Of a stretch of DNA of 5,565 nt, positions 1 to 4,974 are shown piece by piece; the first letter of the stretch is position 1, and each line of letters begins with the position of its first letter. A program made the translations under genes and the position numbers. Source of the stretch: Flavobacteriales bacterium UBA7443 (GTDB lineage: Bacteria; Bacteroidota; Bacteroidia; Flavobacteriales_D; Sanyastnellaceae); the NCBI GenBank assembly GCA_002477505.1, contig DLQB01000017.1, positions 1 to 5,565 of the forward strand, given 5' to 3'. The notes beneath the pieces were generated by a model, which had not been told where the DNA came from, did no database searches, and worked only from the letters and a program-made list of their open reading frames with translations.

Positions 1-416
1 ACCCAGCGATCGATGTTCCAAATGTCTTCGGTGGGTTGATCGCTGAAGAAGCTCCCCAATTGATCGTACATAACGACCTCGAAACCGTGCTGCGCAGGCA
101 AGTCATAGGCAAGCGACAGCAAGTATTCATGGGTTGCTGCCGGACCGCCATGCAGCGCCAAAATGCATACATCAGCGCTTTCTCCGAAAGTCTGTGTGAA
201 TACATTGTAACCGTTGGACAACGCAACACGGCGCACACCGGGTTCCGCCCACTTCGCTTCGCGTTCTTTTTGCTGTTCAGGCGTAAACTCCATGGCATAG
301 GCTGAAACCGACTCGTCGGACGCTGACTCTGGAAGCTCTTTTTCTGCGACGTTTGAGCAAGAGACGTTCAAGAACAAAATGATTGCTGTGAGTAGGAATT
401 GAAATGATCTAGGCAT
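1..416 (-). CDS. Proline iminopeptidase-type alpha/beta hydrolase, lipoprotein (partial, N-terminal 138 residues)
   Basis: This is the start of an exported serine peptidase that probably removes N-terminal proline from peptides; the gene runs off the left edge. The start ATG (414-416, minus) opens a signal peptide with hydrophobic core FLLTAIILFL, followed by LNVSC. Cys20 is the likely lipidated residue, although Asn at -3 makes the lipobox loose. After a short acidic linker (about 22-60) the hydrolase fold begins. The oxyanion-hole motif is LHGGPAATHEYL (residues 88-99), followed by VVMYDQLGSFFSDQP (114-128). Both blocks match the proline iminopeptidase/tricorn-factor family. The canonical motif is HGGPG, and here the last Gly is Ala93. 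The nucleophile Ser, Asp and His lie outside the window, so activity cannot be judged. Family members are about 300-350 residues, so roughly 40 percent is visible. The gene is transcribed divergently from the repeat protein at 595. The family assignment is strong; the exact substrate is inferred. Confidence 0.9.
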   Translation of the reverse strand, partial: MPRSFQFLLTAIILFLNVSCSNVAEKELPESASDESVSAYAMEFTPEQQKEREAKWAEPGVRRVALSNGYNVFTQTFGESADVCILALHGGPAATHEYLLSLAYDLPAQHGFEVVMYDQLGSFFSDQPTEDIWNIDRW

Positions 417-440
417 CGTTTGGAGGTTTATTCGAGATTG

Positions 441-448
441 CCAAAGTA
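441..448 (-). promoter_or_regulatory. Possible -7 element for the peptidase gene
   Basis: On the minus strand this reads TACTTTGG, matching five of the six fixed positions of the Bacteroidota -7 consensus TAnnTTTG. It would start transcription near 434, leaving a leader of about 18 bases. No TTTG or TTG lies 19-21 bases upstream, so the call is weak. Confidence 0.3.
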
Positions 449-530
449 AAGCCATTTCAACTTTTCTTTTTGCACATGCCTCTCGGTGCAATGCTTCATA
501 TTTCTATATAATATCGATAAAACTATGTTT

Positions 531-561
531 TTTGCATTCTATAATAAATTTCCTATCTTAG
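531..561 (+). promoter_or_regulatory. Bacteroidota-type promoter of the repeat-protein gene
   Basis: A -33 element TTTG (531-534) is followed after exactly 19 bases by the -7 element TATCTTAG (554-561). This is one mismatch from TAnnTTTG at standard spacing. It sits in an AT-rich stretch (about 495-560) and predicts a start near 568, with a leader of about 27 bases before the ATG at 595. The leader ends in an A/C-rich run without a Shine-Dalgarno sequence, as is usual for this phylum. Confidence 0.6.
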
Positions 562-594
562 AAGGCCTCACGACGTCTTAACCAAACCAAAACC

Positions 595-1746
595 ATGAGA
601 AATTTCATTCTCGCGTGCTTCACTTGCATCCTCACGCCATGCGTTCATGGACAAATCACAGCGTTGGTGGCAGAACCTTTTGCCATCCACAACGGTGTGG
701 AAATCCCCGAATTGGAGGGCATGATCACTTACAGGATTTACGCCGAGATGACCCATGCTGACGATGAGGTTTCTGCCATTTTTGGTGACATAGGCAGCCC
801 GATGAATCTTTCTTCCACCTCCGGATTCTTCAATTCGCCTTTGGGTTCCGATTTGGGATGGGAAATCAACCCCGCCCTCTTATCGTTTTTTCCAGTTTTG
901 AATTACGATTCATGGTTAACCATTGGCGCGTCCAATTCGTCGGAAAGCTCCAATATGGGCAACACCATTGGCTTGGAAGCGGCCTTTGAATCCTTCAACG
1001 CGGGTGGCGCTTTTGTCGTAGACAATTCCATTGGAGGTTCCATTTTCACGCTGGCCGGCGACCCTGCAGCTGCGGCCGGGGACGACTTGCGGGTCCTTAT
1101 TGGCCAGCTGACGACCTCGGGAATGATCGAAAGCAACTTCAATTTTCAAATGTTCGTCAATGGCTTGCAGAGCCAAAACCTGGTCTTTCAGGATGTACCC
1201 ATCGTTTTTCCAATCGGATGCGATGACGAAACGGCCTGCAACTATTCGGCAAATGGCACCGACTCGAGCAGCTGCATCTATCCGACCGAATGCGAAGATT
1301 GCGCTGGAAGTTGCATCGATGAAAATGACAATGGCGTGTGCGATTGCGACGAAGGCATCGATACACCCGGCTGTACGGCGCCCAATGCAGACAATTACAA
1401 TGCGGACGCCACATCCGATGACGGTAGCTGCATCATCGGTGGCTGCACCTACGTGAACGCAACCAACTTTGATCCCTCCGCAACGTACGATGCCGGCACT
1501 TGTGCCTTTGCAGGCTGCACCAACCCCTTGGCCTTGAATTTTGATGCGGACGCCGATTCAGACGATGGCAATTGCTTGCTCTTGGGGTGCATGGATCCGG
1601 TGGGATTTGATTTTGATCCCAATGCAAATGTTCCGGGATTGTGTGATTATCCCGCGCCATGTGTCGCCGACATTGACGGAGATGGGGCCGTGGATGTTTT
1701 TGACCTGTTGATTTTCTTTGAGAGCTACGGCAATCCGTGCCAATGA
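595..1746 (+). CDS. Secreted Cys-rich repeat protein with C-terminal dockerin-like EF-hand loop
   Basis: 383 residues; probably extracellular or surface-located, function unknown. Signal peptide 1-19 (cleavage VHG|Q); Cys16 follows Pro, so a lipoprotein is unlikely. Residues about 20-205 form one domain with ITYRIYAEM, TSGFFNSPLG, YDSWLTIG and LRVLIGQLTT segments. I recognise this type from other secreted marine Bacteroidota proteins, but I know no named family for it. Next come Cys-rich repeats of the GCT.P.A.NY..A..DDGSC type: a divergent unit at 208, then an insert (about 231-258) with an Asp/Asn-rich DENDNGVCDCDE segment, then units at 259, 283, 307 and 331. The end, D359-I-D361-G-D363-G-A-V-D367-V-F-D370-LL, has every side-chain calcium ligand of an EF-hand/dockerin loop. 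There is no T9SS sorting tail, although such repeat proteins often carry one. The ATG choice is supported by the signal peptide and the upstream promoter. No enzyme motif is visible; adhesion or a structural role is a guess. Confidence 0.88.
   Translation: MRNFILACFTCILTPCVHGQITALVAEPFAIHNGVEIPELEGMITYRIYAEMTHADDEVSAIFGDIGSPMNLSSTSGFFNSPLGSDLGWEINPALLSFFPVLNYDSWLTIGASNSSESSNMGNTIGLEAAFESFNAGGAFVVDNSIGGSIFTLAGDPAAAAGDDLRVLIGQLTTSGMIESNFNFQMFVNGLQSQNLVFQDVPIVFPIGCDDETACNYSANGTDSSSCIYPTECEDCAGSCIDENDNGVCDCDEGIDTPGCTAPNADNYNADATSDDGSCIIGGCTYVNATNFDPSATYDAGTCAFAGCTNPLALNFDADADSDDGNCLLLGCMDPVGFDFDPNANVPGLCDYPAPCVADIDGDGAVDVFDLLIFFESYGNPCQ
1369..1653 (+). repeat. Four tandem 72-bp (24-residue) Cys-rich repeats within the secreted protein
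   Basis: Units begin at 1369, 1441, 1513 and 1585, exactly 72 bases apart; the last is one codon shorter. Each encodes GC-T/M near its start and a second Cys 18-19 residues after the first, with an acidic ..A..DDGSC-type end. A fifth, divergent unit with an extra Cys begins at 1216 and is separated from the array by an insert of about 28 codons. The units are well diverged at DNA level, so this is an old protein repeat and not a recent duplication. Confidence 0.85.
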
Positions 1747-1772
1747 AATGGATGGAATACTGAGCGCTTTCC

Positions 1773-1780
1773 TAGCTTTA
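1773..1780 (+). promoter_or_regulatory. Possible -7 element before the SGNH hydrolase gene
   Basis: TAGCTTTA matches TAnnTTTG except at the last base and lies 23 bases before the ATG at 1804. No good -33 TTTG is present at the right distance; the nearest is TGG at 1749-1751. No terminator separates this gene from the one before it (57-base gap), so read-through from the promoter at 531 is equally possible. Confidence 0.28.
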
Positions 1781-1803
1781 CGGCTGATGCCAATAATTGA
1801 TTG

Positions 1804-3060
1804 ATGCGCTACATCCTTTCGCTTTTCTTCTTGCTCGCGTCCATTTCGAATGCGCGATCGCAGGATACCACCCGTGTTTTGTTTCTCGGAAACAGTTACA
1901 CGTTTTTCAATGATGTGCCTGTCATCCTCACTGAATTAGCGGCGAGCATGGGGCACGTGGTAGAAACGGCACAAAACACACCCGGTGGTGCCAGCCTGCA
2001 GGGCCATGTCAACAATCCAACTTCACAAGATCTTATCGAACAAGGCAATTGGGATTATGTGGTCTTGCAGGAACAAAGTCAAAAACCCTCGCTTCCGTAT
2101 GATCAGGTGACCGTGGACTTCTTCCCAGCAGTAGAATCACTTGTTGAATCCATCCGACTCCACAACGACTGCGCCATACCCCTGCTTTACATGACTTGGG
2201 GTCGGCAGAATGGAGATGCCTCAAATTGCAGCTGGCACCCGCCCGTTTGCACCTACGAAGGCATGCAAGAATTGCTAACCGAGCGCTACTTGGAGGCTGC
2301 TGACAACACCCAATCGTGGTGTGCTCCAGTGGGCATGGTTTGGGAAGACCTCTTCAATTCGACCAACATCAACCTGTACAATGCCGATGGATCGCATCCT
2401 TCGCCCGCAGGTTCGTACCTCGCTGCCAGCACTTTTTTTGTCGCTTTATTTGGTGAAAATCCAGCCGGTTCCAATTATACCGGTCCCATCGGACCAGCCA
2501 ACAGCAGTACCATTGATGCAGCCGTTTGGGAAGTTTGGCAGGCGCAACCCAATGCATGGATGCAATACGACCCTGTTGAAGTGGAATTCTTCACCCAAAG
2601 CACGCCTACGGGCTGCAATGTTCAAGTGAGCGCGAGCCCATATGTCGATAGCATTGGCGTGAGCAATGACCTCTTCGATTTTATTTGGCAGGATGGGGAT
2701 TTAGTAACATTGGAATTTGACGGGAATGCGACATTCGATGTTGTCTTGTACAGTGGTTGCGATGTCTCAGGCACAATAACGGAAACGTTTTATTCCACTG
2801 CCAGCGCTATTGAAGTGTTGGAAGAACGCCCCGTGGACATCTTCCCAAATCCGAGCAGCAACTTGCTCTTTTTGGACAATCCGACGAATCAAACGATTGA
2901 AATGCGACTGCGCGACCATCGGGGACGCATCGTCCAAACATGGAAAGCGTCCGGTTCCACTTCCCTGGAAGCCTCTCAAATCCATCCCGGGCTGTACCTG
3001 CTCGAAATATATATGGATGGCGAGCTCCACTCCATTCAAAAGCAAATCATCCGACATTAA
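1804..3060 (+). CDS. Secreted SGNH/GDSL-type hydrolase with type IX secretion sorting tail
   Basis: 418 residues. Probably an esterase or deacylase acting outside the cell; substrate unknown. Signal peptide about 1-19 (hydrophobic LSLFFLLASI). The hydrolase domain, about 22-240, carries block I as LFLGNSYTFF with nucleophile Ser31, PGGASL at 60-65 (oxyanion Gly), LQEQSQKP from 88, MTWGRQNGD from 130, CTYEGMQ from 149, PVG at 175-177, and the acid-base pair D195-G-S-H198 in DGSHPSPAG. These fit the DUF4886-like branch of SGNH hydrolases, where GDSL has become GNSYT. Residues about 245-335 form a separate unassigned, probably beta-rich, segment. Residues about 343-418 are a T9SS type A sorting domain: VDIFPNPSSN, LRDHRGRIV, GLYLLEI, and a basic end QKQIIRH. 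The product should therefore cross the outer membrane by T9SS. ATG 1804 is chosen over the TTG at 1801, which directly follows an in-frame TGA. Confidence 0.92.
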   Translation: MRYILSLFFLLASISNARSQDTTRVLFLGNSYTFFNDVPVILTELAASMGHVVETAQNTPGGASLQGHVNNPTSQDLIEQGNWDYVVLQEQSQKPSLPYDQVTVDFFPAVESLVESIRLHNDCAIPLLYMTWGRQNGDASNCSWHPPVCTYEGMQELLTERYLEAADNTQSWCAPVGMVWEDLFNSTNINLYNADGSHPSPAGSYLAASTFFVALFGENPAGSNYTGPIGPANSSTIDAAVWEVWQAQPNAWMQYDPVEVEFFTQSTPTGCNVQVSASPYVDSIGVSNDLFDFIWQDGDLVTLEFDGNATFDVVLYSGCDVSGTITETFYSTASAIEVLEERPVDIFPNPSSNLLFLDNPTNQTIEMRLRDHRGRIVQTWKASGSTSLEASQIHPGLYLLEIYMDGELHSIQKQIIRH

Positions 3061-3084
3061 TGACCGCAACGGTCCGGCATGATT

Positions 3085-3103
3085 TTGAAGCATCGCGCTT
3101 CAA
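3085..3103 (+). terminator. Small hairpin downstream of the SGNH hydrolase gene (weak terminator candidate)
   Basis: A perfect 7-bp stem, TTGAAGC (3085-3091) with GCTTCAA (3097-3103), encloses a 5-base loop 24 bases after the stop codon. No T-run follows, so intrinsic termination is uncertain. It is the only stem of note in the 143-base gap before the lipoprotein gene. Confidence 0.25.
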
Positions 3104-3150
3104 CTCCATTCGAACAAAAACTTCATCCCAAGGAATCTCGGAGCGAACGC

Positions 3151-3183
3151 TTTGGATGTTCGAAAAAAAATGCCTCATCTTAC
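3151..3183 (+). promoter_or_regulatory. Possible promoter of the small lipoprotein gene
   Basis: TTTG (3151-3154) is followed after 21 bases by CATCTTAC (3176-3183). The ATCTTA core is the same as in the better promoter at 554, but three of six fixed -7 positions differ from TAnnTTTG. It would start transcription near 3190, just upstream of the ATG at 3204. Confidence 0.3.
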
Positions 3184-3203
3184 CCACAAATTCAGCTTCT
3201 TCA

Positions 3204-3977
3204 ATGCCACGTATTCCGCTCATTATTCTGATAGCCATTGGGTTCATCCTTCCCGGCTGTAGCCTGCAAAAGCGCAGCATCATGCCCGGTTGGCACGTTG
3301 AAAAGCACCACCAACATGACGCAATTAGCGGCGCGATGGCTGAGCACGAACCGAAACAAGAGGCACCGAATCCCTCCCTTACCTCATCTCTCCGCGTTCC
3401 ATCCAGTAGCCAACCCGAGGCACGGATGAATGGAAAAAGCCACGACCCCGTAATTCCCGTCAAATCGTTGATGTCGTATTCCTTGTCCGTAGAAGCTGCC
3501 CAAGAAAAACAATTAGCGCAGCTACTCCCAACTCCGAGTCCCCTCCGCGTATCCGCGCAATCCGCTGAACTAATCACGCCCGATTCAACAAAAACATACG
3601 GGCTCAGCCGATTTTGGAAGCTGTTGGGAGCGTTATGGTGGGGGATTTTTGGCATTGCCATGGTTGGTGCTGGAGACGCCTGGTTCCTCTTAGGAATTGT
3701 CTTTTTGGTATTGTCCTTCCGGTCCTTCGCATGGCTATTTGCCTCACGTGATGAATGGGCGAAACGCAAATCATCTGGTATTGGTCGTCGTACTTTTTTT
3801 CCATCGCAAAAATCTTCAAGCGCTCAAAATCAAGTGTCCATCAATCATAATCGGACGGAACGCATCAAGAAGAAAGCTAAGCGACAAGCAAAGCGTCAAG
3901 CGTTTTTTCAAGCTCCTACCACCAAAATTGCCGTGGGATTCATTTCAATGATGCTGGTCTACGCACTTCTATTCTGA
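3204..3977 (+). CDS. Small lipoprotein with hydrophobic helices, Bacteroidota-type CSxxKR family
   Basis: 257 residues, function unknown. The frame is open back to 2940 inside the previous gene, but the ATG at 3204 yields a clear lipoprotein signal, MPRIPLIILIAIGFILPGC, with Cys19 as the lipid site; this start is chosen. The CSLQKRSIMPGWHVE stretch after it resembles the CS(I/V)xKRxxxxGxHV(E/D) start of many small Bacteroidota lipoproteins, which I know only by pattern. Residues about 34-130 are polar and Pro/Ser-rich with no fold visible. Residues 140-157 and 160-179 are two hydrophobic helices rich in Gly, Trp and Phe; 217-231 is strongly basic (RTERIKKKAKRQAKR); 242-257 is a third hydrophobic segment ending the protein. 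A lipid anchor together with membrane helices implies the inner-membrane face, or a signal peptide used differently from prediction. The gene follows the hydrolase by 143 bases and has a possible promoter of its own. Confidence 0.78.
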   Translation: MPRIPLIILIAIGFILPGCSLQKRSIMPGWHVEKHHQHDAISGAMAEHEPKQEAPNPSLTSSLRVPSSSQPEARMNGKSHDPVIPVKSLMSYSLSVEAAQEKQLAQLLPTPSPLRVSAQSAELITPDSTKTYGLSRFWKLLGALWWGIFGIAMVGAGDAWFLLGIVFLVLSFRSFAWLFASRDEWAKRKSSGIGRRTFFPSQKSSSAQNQVSINHNRTERIKKKAKRQAKRQAFFQAPTTKIAVGFISMMLVYALLF

Positions 3978-3999
3978 GGCGAAGAATCCCTGAAGGCAA

Positions 4000-4044
4000 T
4001 AAACGCCCCAAACACCAGTATTTACTGGGATTAAAGGGCGTTTA
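4000..4044. repeat. Nested inverted repeat after the lipoprotein gene
   Basis: An outer perfect 9-bp stem, TAAACGCCC (4000-4008) with GGGCGTTTA (4036-4044), encloses an inner perfect 6-bp stem, CCAGTA (4015-4020) with TACTGG (4023-4028). Small unpaired bulges of 6 and 7 bases lie between the two stems. It begins 22 bases after the stop at 3977 and may end that transcript, but no T-run follows on the plus strand. The two-tier structure is more elaborate than a usual terminator. Confidence 0.75.
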
Positions 4045-4047
4045 CTA

Positions 4048-4066
4048 GTGATTCCGTTGGGATCAC
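4048..4066. repeat. Second hairpin, resembling a tRNA T-arm and acceptor end
   Basis: GTGATTCC (4048-4055) pairs with GGGATCAC (4059-4066) over 8 bp, including one G-U wobble, with a 3-base loop. It lies 3 bases after the nested repeat. The stretch ATTCCGTTGGGATCACA reads like the 3' end of a tRNA gene, but no anticodon arm, D-arm or complete T-loop lies upstream, so it is not a tRNA. The remaining bases 4067-4179 hold no gene; the only pattern is TGTCGCCC twice, at 4112 and 4124. Confidence 0.6.
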
Positions 4067-4179
4067 AAATCGAATGCCTAACCTGTTGATAAACAAGTCA
4101 CTCACCTACCCTGTCGCCCACGGTGTCGCCCTCGATTTTGGGTGTTCACAAGTCGTTGTTCCTGGATGCTGACGCATCC

Positions 4180-4202
4180 TTTGGTATATTGGTAATACCA
4201 AA
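4180..4202 (+). promoter_or_regulatory. Promoter -7 element inside a perfect palindrome, upstream of the dockerin-like gene
   Basis: TATATTGG (4185-4192) matches five of six fixed positions of the Bacteroidota -7 consensus TAnnTTTG and would start transcription near 4199, 13 bases before the ATG at 4212. No TTTG lies at -33. The element is embedded in a perfect 8-bp inverted repeat, TTTGGTAT (4180-4187) and ATACCAAA (4195-4202), separated by 7 bases. Such a dyad over a -7 box could be an operator or could form a stem at the RNA 5' end; neither is shown. Confidence 0.45.
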
Positions 4203-4211
4203 TCGAACCAA

Positions 4212-4883
4212 ATGAAGCACTTGATGACGCTTTTGGCGCTCGTGGTCGCAGTGACCGCTGGAGCGCAAGGGACAACCATTCATGAATATCCGTGGAATCC
4301 TGACTGGAACAACGACAACTTCGTGGGCTCCTCAGATCTCACTGGCTTTCTTTCTGCCTTTGGAAGTGAATTTGGGAATCCGCCTGAGCCTTGTGATTAT
4401 GATGGCAGTTCATTTGAAGAGTGGTTATTTGGAATAAACGATGGAACAATTATTCTCGATTCCATTTTCGTAGAGTTCGAACTTGAAGATGTGTCTTCAT
4501 ATTTCGTCAGTGGATGCCCTGACCCAATCACCGACACGTTAGTATTCGCGGACGCATTCATGCTGGACGAAATCACGCTTCACGATAATGGTGGTTGGGA
4601 CGCTAGTGGCTCTACATTTAGCATAGAGCACTATTTCATTACCGCCAATGGCACATACGGTATGAGGTTGAACAATTGGGCGATACTACAAAATGGTTTT
4701 GAAGAAGACGGATTCTTTGGAGAATTTAGCGTGCATACCTCAAGTAATCTTCCATTGCCAAGCACATGGATTCTAGATGAGGAAGGAATCGATTTGTCCG
4801 AAGCATTATGGAATTCGTCAACTCCTTGGTTCAGTTACGCAAACTACCTCCACATCCTTCCATACTGGCACTACGCCGAATAA
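4212..4883 (+). CDS. Secreted protein with N-terminal dockerin-like EF-hand loop
   Basis: 223 residues, function unknown, predicted to be exported. Signal peptide 1-19 (MTLLALVVAVTAGAQ core, cleavage around Gln19). Directly behind it lies YPWNPDWNNDNFVGSSDL: D31, N33, D35, G39 and D42 occupy positions 1, 3, 5, 9 and 12 of a calcium-binding loop, followed by the hydrophobic helix LTGFLSAFG, as in one half of a dockerin. The rest (about 60-223) is acidic and rich in aromatic residues, with only two Cys (61 and 102), probably one disulfide, and ends LPYWHYAE. No catalytic motif, membrane helix or T9SS tail is visible. The convergent gene at 4975-5565 has the same architecture. The ATG is fixed by the signal peptide and by the promoter just upstream. 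Two half-motifs are normally needed for a cellulosomal dockerin, so cohesin binding should not be assumed. Confidence 0.85.
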   Translation: MKHLMTLLALVVAVTAGAQGTTIHEYPWNPDWNNDNFVGSSDLTGFLSAFGSEFGNPPEPCDYDGSSFEEWLFGINDGTIILDSIFVEFELEDVSSYFVSGCPDPITDTLVFADAFMLDEITLHDNGGWDASGSTFSIEHYFITANGTYGMRLNNWAILQNGFEEDGFFGEFSVHTSSNLPLPSTWILDEEGIDLSEALWNSSTPWFSYANYLHILPYWHYAE

Positions 4884-4948
4884 CGGGTAGCGCACCGCAA
4901 AAACCACCAGCGATCACCGCAGCATCGCCGTAGTAACCATGGTCAAAT

Positions 4949-4971
4949 AATCGCGGTTTTTCTTCGCGATT
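4949..4971. terminator. Hairpin between convergent genes, possible shared terminator
   Basis: A perfect 7-bp stem, AATCGCG (4949-4955) with CGCGATT (4965-4971), has a 9-base loop. It starts 3 bases after the stop of the minus-strand gene and 65 bases after the stop of the plus-strand gene. The T-rich bases lie in the loop on the plus strand, and only a weak TTATTTG follows on the minus strand. Position between convergent stops is the main argument. Confidence 0.4.
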
Positions 4972-4974
4972 TGG

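Noticed and set aside
36..305. 89-residue open frame on the plus strand
   Set aside because: It lies wholly inside the peptidase gene on the opposite strand, whose HGGP and YDQLGS motifs are clear; the plus-strand product has no recognisable feature.
1801..1803. TTG as start of the SGNH hydrolase
   Set aside because: The next codon is ATG and begins a normal signal peptide; an in-frame TGA directly precedes the TTG.
3144..3170. CGAAC...GTTCG stem followed by eight A as terminator
   Set aside because: The run after the stem is A, not T, on the plus strand, and no minus-strand gene ends here; it also overlaps the possible promoter of the lipoprotein gene.
2940..3203. Upstream extension of the lipoprotein frame
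   Set aside because: It would overlap the hydrolase T9SS tail by about 120 bases and bury the lipoprotein signal peptide inside the protein.
3047..3769. 240-residue open frame on the minus strand
   Set aside because: It is long but antisense to the lipoprotein gene, which has a convincing lipobox and helices. The minus-strand product has no domain or signal and overlaps the hydrolase end.
4021..4044. Resemblance of TTTACTGGGATTAAAGGGCG to a conserved 16S rRNA segment
   Set aside because: The similarity covers only about 20 bases, no flanking rRNA sequence is present, and the bases are explained by the inverted repeat.
4048..4066. tRNA gene
   Set aside because: Only a T-arm/acceptor-like end is present; no cloverleaf can be built from the upstream bases.
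4098..4145. Possible gene-end remnant on the minus strand (TPKIEGDTVGDRVGE then stop)
   Set aside because: Only 15 codons are open before an upstream stop. It looks tail-like and could be an integrase scar, but there is no supporting sequence.
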